Source of the DNA: DASPHG01 sp963849605
Lineage (GTDB): Bacteria > Actinomycetota > Thermoleophilia > Solirubrobacterales > Thermoleophilaceae
Assembly (NCBI GenBank): GCA_963849605.1
Contig: CAWKHX010000015.1
Coordinates: 806,001-870,000, forward strand
DNA: 64,000 nt
Reading direction: 5' to 3'
Within the stretch, counting starts at the first letter, position 1. The number at the start of each line of letters is the position of its first letter. The translations under genes and the position numbers were made by a program. Positions 34,689 through 44,271 of this stretch are shown piece after piece. Below the pieces are notes generated by a model. It was not told the origin of the DNA, made no database searches, and saw only the letters and a list, made by a program, of their open reading frames with translations.

Positions 34689-37600
34689 GACGCTGCGCAT
34701 GGCCGGAGGCGCCGATTTCGGTGAACAGCCGGTGCGCCTCGCGTAGCTCGCGCTCACGCTCGTCCTCGTCACCCAGAAGGCGCGCGAGGTTCGCCATCGC
34801 CTCGTGCACGATCGGCTCGTAGGCCTTGGCCTCGAGCTCGCGCGCCACCTCAAGCGCACGACTGAGCGCCGCCTCTATCTCGGTTCGCGCGCCGGCACCG
34901 GGGGAGTCCATCAGGATCCGGGCCAGCGCCACCTGTGCGTCGATCTCGACATACCGCTGACTGCATCCCGCGGCAACGCTCGCGAGCGCCTCGCCTACAA
35001 GCCGCCGTGCCTTGTCCGTTTCGCCAAGGCCAAGGTGGGCCTCGGCGAGAGTGCTGAGGCGCGTGGCTTCTCCCTCCACTGCGCTGCGGTGGTCTCTCGA
35101 GATCGCGAGCGACCGCTCAAGGCCCTCGACCGCCTGCGGGTACGCACCGAGCATCCCCTCTGCCCAGCCCATCCACTGCCAGGCCCAGGAGCGCGAGAAG
35201 GCGTCGCCCATCCGCTCCGCGCTCTCCACGAACTGCTGGGCGTGAGCGTGGACGGCCTCGGGATCGCCGCGGAAGTAGTGGAGCCAGGCTTCGAAGCTGT
35301 GGGACCAGCCGACGGTCTCCGTGTCCCCCTGCTCACGCGCCAGTCGCCTGCCTTCGGCGATGAGCAGCCGCGCCTCGTCTAGTCGCCCCATCGCGACGAG
35401 GACGAGCCCCTTGAACCCGTGGCAGAAGGCCGCGGGGCACCCAACGGTCACGCCGGAGCCCAGCGTGGGGTCGCCCTCCGATAGCTCGAGCGCTCGATCG
35501 AGCGTCGCAAGGGACTCGCGGAACTCGCCGATGCAGAACAGGGCGTATGCGTTTACGCCGGCCATGACCATGAACAGCGCGGGGTCGCCGGACTCCTCGG
35601 CGAGTGCGGTCGCCTGGCGCGTCAGGTCCGCCGCGGCCTTGAGATCGCCGTCGCTGATGCCCTTGATCTGGCCGTAGCTGGCGAGCAGGATCGCGCGTGC
35701 GTGCGCGTCTCCCGCCTTCGCCGCCAGGCGTTCCGCGTCGGCGAACAGGGCGGCCGCCTCCTCCGACGAGATCCCGAGGCGCCAGCCGAACTGGAGGAGG
35801 AGGTTCCTCGCCGTGAGCCCGAGCCTCGTGGTCTCCGGATCCTCCGGAACGGAATCCGCCAGCTCCTGCACCCTGCGCCAGTGCGTCAGTGACTGCGCCG
35901 GATCGTTCGTCCCGCTCCATGTCGCAGCCCTCGCGTGCCAGCGTGCCGCCTCCAGGCCGTCGCCGGCTGCCTCCCAGTGCTGCGCGAGGAGCGCCGAGCG
36001 CTCGTCGAGCAGGTCGGGGTTGTGCTGGATGGTCGCGCGCGCGACCGCCGCGTGCACGGCCGCCCGCCGCTCGGCGAGCTGCGATCTGTACGCCACCTCC
36101 TGGGTGAGCGGGTGCTTGAACGCGTAGATCGCCTCCGGATAGAGCTCCAGCTCGTACACGAACTCGCTCGCGACGAGCTCGTGCAGCGCCTCCTCGAGCT
36201 CCGAGCCCTCCAGCTCGACCACCGGTCTGAGGACGGGCTCGGGGAACTCCTTGCCGATCACGGCCGCTGCCTGAAGGACTTGCTTCTCGCGCTTTGCGAG
36301 CCGGTCGATGCGGGCGGACAGAACGGTTTGGACGCTGGCCGGGACAGCGGCCTCCTCGACGAGCCGCACGAGCCGGTAGCTGCCGCGCTCGCCCTGAAGG
36401 TTCCCGCCCTCAACGAGCGACTGGACGATCTCCTCGATGAAGAACGGGTTGCCGCCCGTGCGGCTGCGGATCAGCTCGCCGACCCCGTCGAGCGAAGGGT
36501 CGAAGCCGAGCAGGTCGGCGAGCAGCTCCTCGATCGCCTCGGGCCCCAGCGGAGCGAGGGCGATCTGGCGGTAGTAGGACTTCGACATCCACGCGGCTTG
36601 GTACTCCGGCCGGAAGTTGACGATGGTCAGGCTTCGGGTGCCCTGGCTCGCCTCGATGTGGTTGGCGAGGAAGGCCTCGCTGGCGGGGTCGATCCAGTGC
36701 AGGTCCTCGAACACGATGACGCCCGGCACGCGCGTGCTCTGCGCACGCGTGAGGCGCTTGATCAGGCGGAGGAGCCGGCGCTGACGGGCCTCGGGGTCCA
36801 TGCGCGGGGTCGGCCGCTCCGGGTCCGGCACTGCGAGGAAGTCGAACATGAGCGGGAGGTCCTCGGCGAACGCCTCGTCGAGAAGGAGGAGCTTGCCCGC
36901 GATCCGCTCACGCGCTGTCTGCTCCGCGTCCTGCTCGTTCACGTCGAAATACGCACGCATGAACTCCAGCACGGGCATCAGCGGCACGGACTTCGTGTGG
37001 GCGTGGCCGGAGGCGTGGTAGACGGGCGCGCCGCTCGCGCGCACGCGCTGCGCGAACTCGTGGCACAGCCGGCTCTTCCCGACCCCGGCTTCGCCGACGA
37101 TCCCGATCACCTGCGGCTCGCCCGCAAGCGCCCTCTCGCGCGCGCTCTCGAGTGCTCGCACCTCGTCCGTGCGCCCGACGAACCTGGAGAATCCCCTGGC
37201 GCGGGAGACGTCGAGCCTGCCGCGTGCGCCGCCGATCCCGGTCAGCTCATGTACGTGCATGACGGCGCTCGCGCCCTTGACCTGGAACTCGCCGAGGTCC
37301 TCGAGCGCGAGATATCCGCCCACCAGCGTCGCCGTGTCCTGGGTGAGGTAGATCTTCCCCGGTTCCGCGAGCGACTCCATTCGCTGGGCGAGGCCGACCG
37401 TGTGGCCGATCGCCGTGTACTCCATCGCCAGGTCCTCGCCGATCGTCCCCACGACGACCTCGCCCGAGTTGAGCCCCATGCGGACGGAGAAGCTGAGTCC
37501 CTCGGAGCGGCGCAGCTCCGTGGCGTAGGTCGCCAACTGGTCGTGGAGGTGGAGCGCGGCGTAGCACGCCCGTTGCGCGTGATCCTCGTGGGCGATCGGG

Positions 37601-38028
37601 GCGCCGAAGATGGCCATGATCCCGTCCCCGGTGAACTTGTCCACCGTGCCCTCGAAGCGATGGATGCCTTCGCTGAGGATGGTGAAGAAGCGGCCCATGA
37701 TCCGCGTCCACTCCTCGGGGTCGACCTGCTCGGCGAGGTCCATCGAGCCCGTGACGTCCGCGAACAGCACGGTCACCTGCTTGCGCTCGCCCTCCAGCGC
37801 GAGTCGTGAGCTGCGGATCTTGTCCGCCAGCTGCGGCGGCGGCTGGGGGCGCGGCTCGCTCTCCAGTGTGGTGTCAAGGCCCGCACCGCACGCATCGCAG
37901 AACTTCGCCTCGACCGCATGCCGCGTCCCGCAGCGGGAGCACGTGAGCGGCTCCAGGAGCGCCATCGCACACTCGGCGCAAAAGCGTGCGCCCGAGCGGT
38001 TCGGATGACCACAGGTGGGACAGTCCAT
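34657..38028 (-). CDS. Zinc ribbon-class III cyclase-AAA ATPase-TPR regulator
   Basis: 1123 residues. A double zinc ribbon (C3, C6, C17, C20 and C30, C33, C44, C47) is followed by a cyclase domain (about 85-255) with metal Asp91 and Asp135 (LFADVTGSMD, KFTGDGIMAIFG), an AAA-type ATPase with Walker A GIVGEAGVGKSRL (about 310-322) and TPR repeats to the end. In the substrate-binding stretch YTAIGHTVGLAQRME the canonical Asp and Asn are His209 and Gly212, while Arg216 is kept, so nucleotide specificity or activity is doubtful. Such multidomain proteins are abundant in actinobacteria, mostly without known signals. Confidence 0.9.
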   Translation of the reverse strand: MDCPTCGHPNRSGARFCAECAMALLEPLTCSRCGTRHAVEAKFCDACGAGLDTTLESEPRPQPPPQLADKIRSSRLALEGERKQVTVLFADVTGSMDLAEQVDPEEWTRIMGRFFTILSEGIHRFEGTVDKFTGDGIMAIFGAPIAHEDHAQRACYAALHLHDQLATYATELRRSEGLSFSVRMGLNSGEVVVGTIGEDLAMEYTAIGHTVGLAQRMESLAEPGKIYLTQDTATLVGGYLALEDLGEFQVKGASAVMHVHELTGIGGARGRLDVSRARGFSRFVGRTDEVRALESARERALAGEPQVIGIVGEAGVGKSRLCHEFAQRVRASGAPVYHASGHAHTKSVPLMPVLEFMRAYFDVNEQDAEQTARERIAGKLLLLDEAFAEDLPLMFDFLAVPDPERPTPRMDPEARQRRLLRLIKRLTRAQSTRVPGVIVFEDLHWIDPASEAFLANHIEASQGTRSLTIVNFRPEYQAAWMSKSYYRQIALAPLGPEAIEELLADLLGFDPSLDGVGELIRSRTGGNPFFIEEIVQSLVEGGNLQGERGSYRLVRLVEEAAVPASVQTVLSARIDRLAKREKQVLQAAAVIGKEFPEPVLRPVVELEGSELEEALHELVASEFVYELELYPEAIYAFKHPLTQEVAYRSQLAERRAAVHAAVARATIQHNPDLLDERSALLAQHWEAAGDGLEAARWHARAATWSGTNDPAQSLTHWRRVQELADSVPEDPETTRLGLTARNLLLQFGWRLGISSEEAAALFADAERLAAKAGDAHARAILLASYGQIKGISDGDLKAAADLTRQATALAEESGDPALFMVMAGVNAYALFCIGEFRESLATLDRALELSEGDPTLGSGVTVGCPAAFCHGFKGLVLVAMGRLDEARLLIAEGRRLAREQGDTETVGWSHSFEAWLHYFRGDPEAVHAHAQQFVESAERMGDAFSRSWAWQWMGWAEGMLGAYPQAVEGLERSLAISRDHRSAVEGEATRLSTLAEAHLGLGETDKARRLVGEALASVAAGCSQRYVEIDAQVALARILMDSPGAGARTEIEAALSRALEVARELEAKAYEPIVHEAMANLARLLGDEDERERELREAHRLFTEIGASGHAQRLTAELPMLAT

Positions 38029-38128
38029 GCGAGTCCCGGGAGACCAAAGCCCAGCCTACGCCGCGGGGGTTGGCTTCGCCACTTCATCCGGCTCGACCAC
38101 TCGACCCGTCGGGCGTATCTTTCGGGGG

Positions 38129-39921
38129 GTGCACGGACGCCGCTTAGCACGGCTCGCACTCCCGCTCCTCGCCTGTGTCGCGTTGCTCTCCGCCTGCGCT
38201 CTCGCATGGAGAGGGCGCCCACACGTCCGTGGTCGGGGGCACGAGCCGCGGAGGCCGGCGAGTACCCGTGGCAGATCGCGCTGCTGAAGAAGCAGGGCCA
38301 ATCCTGTACTACATCTGTGGCGGCACGCTGATCGCCGCTCAGCGCGTGGTGACTGCCGCCCACTGCACGCAAGCGGCAAGCCGAACAGCCTCAAGGTGCT
38401 CGTCGGCTCCCAGCTGCTGAGCTCCGGCGGCGCGATCATCAACGTCTCGAGCTACGCCGACCATCCGAACTACAGCTCGAACACGAACCGCTTCGACGCT
38501 GCCGTGCTGCAGCTGTCGACGTCGGGCGACATCGCCGCGGGCGGCGAGCCACTACAGCTGATCGGCGCAGGAAGGGCTCGCCGAGGACGCGCTCTGGGCG
38601 CCGGCAAGATGCTCGCAATCTCAGGCTGGGGCTGACACCGCTGAGGGCGCCAACGATGCGCCGACCAGCTACGGGAGGCCCGCGTCCCGCGCGTCGCCGA
38701 CAGCACCTGCGGCAACAGCGACTACTACGGCAGCGCCGTTTCGACGCTGGGACAATGGTGTGCGCGGGCTTCGACGCGGGTGGCGTCGACACGTGCCAGG
38801 GCGACTCCGGCGGGCCGCTCGCGGCGTCCACGCAGGACCCGCCTACCGGTCAGCGAGAACAACCCCTCGCAATGGCGGCTCGTCGGCATCACGTCCTGGG
38901 GCGACGGCTGCGCGCGTCCGAAGAAGCCAGGCGTTTACACGCGTGTCGCCGCTCCTGCGATCCGCAACTGGATTCTCGGCACGAGACTCGCTCGTCACGC
39001 TTAGCGTCTCACTTACCGGGACGTGGCAGCGGCACGGTCGACGAGCGAGTCCGGCGACCATCAACTGTCCGCCCGACTGCTCATTCGGATACGCAAGCGG
39101 GACACCGTCGTGGCGCTTATCCGCAACGCGCTGCGACCGGGCTCGACCTTCATCGGCTGGAGCGGCGCGTGCTCCGGCACCGGCGACCTGCACCGTCACG
39201 ATGGATCAGGCGCGGAGCGTCACCGCGCAGTTCACGAACATCTCCAGACGCCGACGATGCGCACGCTCACGGTCGCAAAGGCGGGCGGCGGGATCGGGCA
39301 CGGTGACGAGCAGCCCCGCGTGGCATCAACTGCGGCTCGGATTGCTCGCAGAGCTACGACGAACGGCACGTCGGTGACACTGACGCGCGAGCGCCGCGTC
39401 CGGGTCCGACTTTCGCCGGCTGGGACGGCGGAGGGTGCTCCGGTACCGGGCACATGCACTGTCTCGATGACACAGGCGCGCAGCGTCACGGCAACGTTCG
39501 GAACCCAGCAGTCGCCGATCACGCCGCCGTCCGACGGCGAGCCGCCCTCGCCCGAGCCGCAGCCGCCGGCACGGCGGACGACACGCCGCCCGTCGCCGAA
39601 ATCGCAAGCAACCGCCTGCGCATGAACGATCGCGGTTACGTGCGGGTCCGGATCGACTGCGGCGACTCGCCCGAGGACTGCCTCGGCGACGTCGAGGTCC
39701 GGCTGCGCCTGCCCGGCGATGACGTCCGCACGAGGGTCGGCCATGCCGAGTTCGACATCGCGGCCGGTGACAGCCATCGCGTGAAGTTGCGGCTCAGGCG
39801 GCGCGCGCGGCGCTTCGTTCGCGACGAGGGCGAGGTGCGCGCGAAGGTCGTGGCCGACGTCCACGACGCCGCGGGCAATACGGACAAGCTGCGCAAGCTG
39901 CTGACGCTGCGCCCGGCGTAG
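38129..39921 (+). pseudogene. Secreted trypsin-like protease with repeat domains, broken by many indels
   Basis: Read across frames, the segment encodes a signal peptide from GTG 38129 (LARLALPLLACVALLSACAL), a trypsin domain with VVTAAHC (38346-38366, catalytic His), FDAAVLQL (38492-38515, Asp), TCQGDSGGPL (Ser near 38806) and NWILGT (38966-38983), then two bacterial repeats with FIGWSGACSGTG and TFAGWDGGG, and an intact C-terminal part (39560-39921). The correct frame changes at least eight times before 38900 and again in the repeats. Motifs are intact and indels dominate over substitutions, so a badly resolved assembly region is at least as likely as true decay. Confidence 0.75.
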
Positions 39922-39995
39922 CGGTTGCATTCGCGCCGCGCAGGGCGTTGAATGCAAGCGGATTCGCAATCGCCCTCCCGAGAGGAGACATACGC

Positions 39996-40484
39996 ATGGG
40001 GCGCTTTGACATCAGTCCCGAGGTGGCCGAGGAGTACCGGACGAAGTTCCGCGAGGCCGTGATGCCGCACGTCGACGAAGAGATCCTCGCCGTCGGCACG
40101 TTCCGGACGACCGGCTCGGGCACCAAGTTCGCGGTCAGCAAGCTGCAGGCGGGAGCGGCGGTCTATGGCGCGGTGTCCAAGCTCGGACGAGCCCGCGCCG
40201 GCGGTCTGCCAAACACGTTCCTGCTGGTGGTGACGCCGACCAAGGTTCGGGCGTTCAAGTACAAGTTGAAGGGCCGGGGCGTCGACGCGAAGCAAGAGGT
40301 CGCGTCATGGGATCGGACAGGGCTCACGGTGAAGACGGACCCGATGCAGACGACGACGCGCGTAACGCTCGAGTGGCCGGAAAGCGGCGACAAGCTCGTC
40401 TGCGACAAGGACGGTATGGGCGACAACCCGTGGGCGGACGACGTCGTCCGTGTCCTGGAGGCCGGGCCCCAGGTAACAGCCTGA
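39996..40484 (+). CDS. Small soluble protein, PH-like pattern
   Basis: 162 residues from the ATG at 39996, which has AGAGGAGA upstream. It starts MGRFDISPEVAEEYRTKFRE (helix) and continues with beta-rich sequence (GLPNTFLLVVTPTKVRAFKY, TRVTLEWPESGDKLVCDKDG) ending in a helix, a pattern similar to bacterial PH-type domains. No signal peptide. Single gene between the broken protease and a convergent secreted protease. Confidence 0.7.
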   Translation: MGRFDISPEVAEEYRTKFREAVMPHVDEEILAVGTFRTTGSGTKFAVSKLQAGAAVYGAVSKLGRARAGGLPNTFLLVVTPTKVRAFKYKLKGRGVDAKQEVASWDRTGLTVKTDPMQTTTRVTLEWPESGDKLVCDKDGMGDNPWADDVVRVLEAGPQVTA

Positions 40485-40491
40485 GCCCGGC

Positions 40492-41412
40492 TCAGTCCAT
40501 CGCGTTGTAGAGCGACTGCGCGACGGTTCCCTGGTAGGGGCCGTGCATCACGTTCTTCAGAGACGAGTAGCCGTACGAGTTGACCGAGGCCACGGCGCCG
40601 CCTGAGTTGATCCAGCCGCCGCCGCTCGAGCCGCCGGTCATGTCGCAGCCGATCCCCATCGGAGCGGTACTGCCGGAGCCGTCGCGCCGCACGACCGCCG
40701 AGTCGCACATGTACATCCGCTGCCCGTTGAACCTGCCCGCGGCGGGGTAGCCGTACGCGTTGAACCGCGTCGAGTTGACGGTGACGCCGTAGCTGAAGGC
40801 CATGGACCGCGGCGCCTGAATGTTCGCGAGCGTGCTATTCGGCGGCGCGCCCGCTCCGGGCACGACGCGCACCGCGCCGACGTCGTAGGTGAAGTCGCCG
40901 CTCGAGGCCCACTGGCTCGTCGTCTGGAGCGTGGACCCCGCCCACTTGCCGTACGGGGACGTGCCGTCGATGTAGGCGGGGGCGAACATGAAGTTGGTCG
41001 CGTACGACCCCGGTCCCTCGTGGACGCAGTGGCCGGCGGTCCAAACGAGGCTGAGCCCGGTGGCCGCGGCAACCGAGGTGCCGGAGCAGACGTAGTTGAC
41101 GCCGCTCATGGTGAAGAAGACCTTCCCGTTGTCCCGGTCCGTTCCGGAGTAGGGGGTGGGCACCGCCAGGCGCGTCCAGCTGGTGCTGCTGCCGCCGCCG
41201 GGCTTGCCGACCGTCGCGTGTGCGCCGTTAGTGCGCACGACGTCACGCGGGATCGCGTTGCGCATGCGGTCCTTCGTCCAGTAGGCCGACACCTCGGCCG
41301 GCGACTTCGTCGCGTGCTGCACCGGTGCCGCCGCCTGCGCTGACAGGGCGCCCCCGAGGAGGAATGAGAGGACGAGGGCAGGGGTGATCAGACGCGCGCG
41401 AGTCTTGGCCAT
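40492..41412 (-). CDS. Secreted V8/trypsin-fold serine protease
   Basis: 306 residues. Signal peptide (ITPALVLSFLLGGALSAQAAA), short propeptide-like segment, then a chymotrypsin-fold domain: His128 in LVWTAGHCVH, Asp177 in GDFTYDVGAVR and Ser263 in CDMTGGSSGGGW, the GxSGG nucleophile turn. Two Cys near the His and two near the Ser could form disulphides. Similar to actinobacterial glutamyl-endopeptidase-like proteins. Secreted; substrate unknown. Confidence 0.9.
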   Translation of the reverse strand: MAKTRARLITPALVLSFLLGGALSAQAAAPVQHATKSPAEVSAYWTKDRMRNAIPRDVVRTNGAHATVGKPGGGSSTSWTRLAVPTPYSGTDRDNGKVFFTMSGVNYVCSGTSVAAATGLSLVWTAGHCVHEGPGSYATNFMFAPAYIDGTSPYGKWAGSTLQTTSQWASSGDFTYDVGAVRVVPGAGAPPNSTLANIQAPRSMAFSYGVTVNSTRFNAYGYPAAGRFNGQRMYMCDSAVVRRDGSGSTAPMGIGCDMTGGSSGGGWINSGGAVASVNSYGYSSLKNVMHGPYQGTVAQSLYNAMD

Positions 41413-41464
41413 GACGTCAGGTTAGGCAGCCCCGCCAAGCCCGTCATCAAACAAACGTCCAGTC

Positions 41465-42046
41465 TCAGCCGAAGCGCCCGCGCAGCCGCGACCAGACGGC
41501 ACGTTTGAGCATGTGGCTGTAGACCTCCACGCCGGTGGGGCGGAGGTGGGTGCCGTCGCTCCAGAACCACTGGCGGTTGCCGGTCGCCCGAGCGCTCCAG
41601 TCGATCAGCTTCACCCGTCTGGGGTGGTGGCGTGCGACGCGCCGCATCGGCTGGGTGTGGAACGGGCGCCAGGACCTAAACGGGGTCACGAGCATCACCG
41701 TGCGCCTGTGCCCTACCGCGCGAAGCATCCGGCCGATGTCGCGCGAGGAGATGGCGATGTTCGTGCCGAGCGCGATCACGACGATCTCCGGAAGCGTGTT
41801 CCGGCGCCGGCGCTGGCGGAGAATCCCGAGGCCCTCCGAGGGCTGGCGCGCGCAGCGGGCGTCGACCTCGAATCCCTTCTGTGACAGCGCGGGGGCCGCG
41901 CCGAGCATCACCGAGTCGCCGATCGCGAGCGGCGCCGTGCCGACCTGCGCGCCCGTGGGGCGCCTGTGGGCGTATCCGCAGTCGATCGCCTGCGCCGCCT
42001 CGGAGGCGAGCAGGGTGATGCAGATGGTGACGAGCACAAGCCGCAT
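41465..42046 (-). CDS. SGNH-fold secreted esterase/acyltransferase-like protein
   Basis: 193 residues from ATG 42046; the frame is open further but MRLVLVTICITLLASEAAQA is a good signal peptide. Block I is APLAIGDSVMLGAAP (nucleophile Ser), block III VVIALGTNIAI (Asn), and the C-terminal SDGTHLRPTGVEVYS carries the catalytic Asp and His. Such proteins are often the SGNH partner of acyltransferase-3 membrane proteins, but no such gene is adjacent. Divergent from the sulfotransferase with a 19 bp gap. Confidence 0.85.
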   Translation of the reverse strand: MRLVLVTICITLLASEAAQAIDCGYAHRRPTGAQVGTAPLAIGDSVMLGAAPALSQKGFEVDARCARQPSEGLGILRQRRRRNTLPEIVVIALGTNIAISSRDIGRMLRAVGHRRTVMLVTPFRSWRPFHTQPMRRVARHHPRRVKLIDWSARATGNRQWFWSDGTHLRPTGVEVYSHMLKRAVWSRLRGRFG

Positions 42047-42065
42047 TCCCCTATCTTGCCGCGCG

Positions 42066-42944
42066 GTGCCCTGGAAGAAACGCATCAACGACGCGCTCTC
42101 CAAGATGACCGGCTACCAGCTCGAGCGGGCGACGCCGCGACCGGCCGCGCGCGCCGGTGGCGGCCGCCGACGGCGCAAGCTGCGCAGGGCGGATCGGGTC
42201 GTGCGCGCGCCCGTGTTCGTGATGTGCACGCTGCGGTCGGGCTCCACGCTCCTGCGCGTGCTCCTGAACAGCCACTCCAAGATCCATGCGCCGCACGAGC
42301 TGCACCTGCGCTACATCTCGGTCAGCCTCGACAAGAAGTGGTCGGAGCGGTCGATGAGGGAGATGGGCCTCGACGCCGATGGCCTGCGCTACATGCTGTG
42401 GGACCGGCTGCTCGAACGCGAGCTGTCGTCCACCCGCAAGCCGATCATCGTCGACAAGACGCCGAACAACGTCTTCATTCCCGACAAGCTGCGCGAGTGT
42501 TGGCCCGACGCGCGCTTCATCTTCCTACTCCGGCACCCGGCGGCGATTGCGCAGTCACGCAAGGACTGGTTCAAGGGCAAGGGCCACTACGACGAGGACC
42601 AGAATCACGACCTCATCCGCCGCTACTGCGAGTCGCTCGAGGATGCCCGGCAGCGGTACGACGGGATCACGATTCGCTACGAGGATTTGACCGAGGATCC
42701 CGCGGCCGTGACCCGCGAGATCTGCGAATTCCTCGGCGTCGAATGGGAGCCGTCGATGCTCGAGTACGGCGAGTTCGACCACGGCCGCTACAAGTCGGGC
42801 CTAGGCGACTGGTCCGACAACATCAAGTCGGGCGAGGTGCAGAAGGCGAAGCCCCCGCCGCCGGAGACGCCTGAGCCGCTGCGGCCGATCGCCGTGAAGT
42901 GGGGCTACCTGACCGAGGACGCGCCGGCCGCGCGCGTTTCCTGA
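42066..42944 (+). CDS. PAPS-dependent sulfotransferase
   Basis: 292 residues from GTG 42066. Transfers sulfate from PAPS to an alcohol or sugar. The 5'-phosphosulfate loop is MCTLRSGSTLLRVLLNSHSK and the 3'-phosphate motif is ARFIFLLRHPAAIAQSRKDW; a C-terminal basic region follows. The first 40 residues are basic. Its 3' end overlaps the convergent glycosyltransferase by 40 bp, which suggests the pair modifies one glycan or glycolipid; that link is inference. Confidence 0.9.
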   Translation: MPWKKRINDALSKMTGYQLERATPRPAARAGGGRRRRKLRRADRVVRAPVFVMCTLRSGSTLLRVLLNSHSKIHAPHELHLRYISVSLDKKWSERSMREMGLDADGLRYMLWDRLLERELSSTRKPIIVDKTPNNVFIPDKLRECWPDARFIFLLRHPAAIAQSRKDWFKGKGHYDEDQNHDLIRRYCESLEDARQRYDGITIRYEDLTEDPAAVTREICEFLGVEWEPSMLEYGEFDHGRYKSGLGDWSDNIKSGEVQKAKPPPPETPEPLRPIAVKWGYLTEDAPAARVS

Positions 42945-44239
42945 AGCTCTCGGAAGAGGTCGTCCCACATCGGGCCGATCGCGTCCATCTTGAAGCTGCG
43001 CCCGGTCTCGGCGGCCGCGGGGCCGCAGCGGTGACGTAGCTCGTCGTCCTCGATCATCCGCAGCAGCGCGGCGGCGAAGCCGTCGATGTCGCCGAGCGGG
43101 ACGATGAGCCCGTTCTCGCTCTCGCGGATCATCTCGGCCGGCCCGGTGGGGCAGTCGTAGACGACGGGCGCCATGCCCTTGCTCATCGCCTCGCAGAGGA
43201 TGAGCGGAAAGCCCTCGAAGCGCGAGCTGAGCGCGAAGATCGAGGCGTTCGACATCTCCGCCGCCATGTCGGCGCACGAGCCCGGCATGTGCACGTTCTT
43301 CAGTCCGTGCTCGGCCACCTGAGCCTCGAGCCGCTCGCGCCAGCCGCCCTCGCCACAGATCTTGAGCTCCCAGTCGGGATGCTTCGCCTCGACCTGCGCC
43401 CACGCCGGGATGAGCCAGTCGAAGCCCTTCTGCCGCGTCAGGCGGCCGGCGGACAGGACCCGCTTCGCGTTCAGGTCGGCCGGCCCTCCGAGCTCGCGCG
43501 CGGAGTTGGGGATCCGGACGAGCTTGACCTTGCCCTTCAGGTGCTTGTCGTAGTCCTCGCGCGCGCCCTCGGTGAGCACGGCGAAAGCGTCGAGCTTCTT
43601 GTACAGGCCGGGCATCGCGGCCTGCAGGCCCGCGTTGTGCGCCCCCAGGTGCATCTGCTCCTGGCCGATCTTGATCAGCCCGGGCGGGTCGAGGAGGCCG
43701 GCGAGCAGGTTCATCGCTGGGCGCGTCGAGATCAGGATCCCGGTGCGGCGGCGCAGCTTGCGCACCAGCCTGATGTCGCTCAGCAGGCTGAAGCTCGTGG
43801 CCCAGCGGTCGTCCGGGTGCACCAGGACGCTCGGGATCCGGGCGAGCAGGGCCTTCAGGCCGCGCGGCCTGTGACCCGGGCGGATGTCCTCCATCGCGTA
43901 GACCTCGATGCCCTCGGGGTGCTCGAAGAACGGCTCGTCGAGCAGCCGCCAGAGGCTGATGATCTCGACCTCGTGCCGGTCCTTGAGATAGCCGGCGAGG
44001 TTCAGCATCGCCCGCGTGGTGCCACCCCGGCCCCAGCCGCTCACGGTCAGGATCGTCACGCGCGGCGGGTCCTTGTAGTCGCTTTCCCGCGGCTGCGCAC
44101 GCACGTAGCGGATGAAAAGGCCCCGGATCGCGCGGGCCACCGCGCGTGCGGGCGCAGAGCTCAGTGCACGGAGGGCGAAGCCCTTCCGCCGCGCTGCTAC
44201 TTCGTCCAATTCGCCTGGCGCTGCGTCCCGTTCGGTCAT
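42905..44239 (-). CDS. GT4-family glycosyltransferase
   Basis: 444 residues from ATG 44239. GT-B fold: N-terminal acceptor domain with VSGWGRGGTTRAMLNLAG and C-terminal donor domain with RVLSAGRLTRQKGFDWLIPA (nucleotide-sugar site), LKICGEGGWRERLE and SSRFEGFPLILCEAMSKGM (the EX7E donor-binding motif). Donor and acceptor cannot be read from sequence. Probably makes an envelope polysaccharide or glycolipid, perhaps together with the sulfotransferase. Confidence 0.92.
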   Translation of the reverse strand: MTERDAAPGELDEVAARRKGFALRALSSAPARAVARAIRGLFIRYVRAQPRESDYKDPPRVTILTVSGWGRGGTTRAMLNLAGYLKDRHEVEIISLWRLLDEPFFEHPEGIEVYAMEDIRPGHRPRGLKALLARIPSVLVHPDDRWATSFSLLSDIRLVRKLRRRTGILISTRPAMNLLAGLLDPPGLIKIGQEQMHLGAHNAGLQAAMPGLYKKLDAFAVLTEGAREDYDKHLKGKVKLVRIPNSARELGGPADLNAKRVLSAGRLTRQKGFDWLIPAWAQVEAKHPDWELKICGEGGWRERLEAQVAEHGLKNVHMPGSCADMAAEMSNASIFALSSRFEGFPLILCEAMSKGMAPVVYDCPTGPAEMIRESENGLIVPLGDIDGFAAALLRMIEDDELRHRCGPAAAETGRSFKMDAIGPMWDDLFRELQETRAAGASSVR

Positions 44240-44271
44240 TGGGCGCGCGGAGGTTAGGTAATTTGCTCCCG

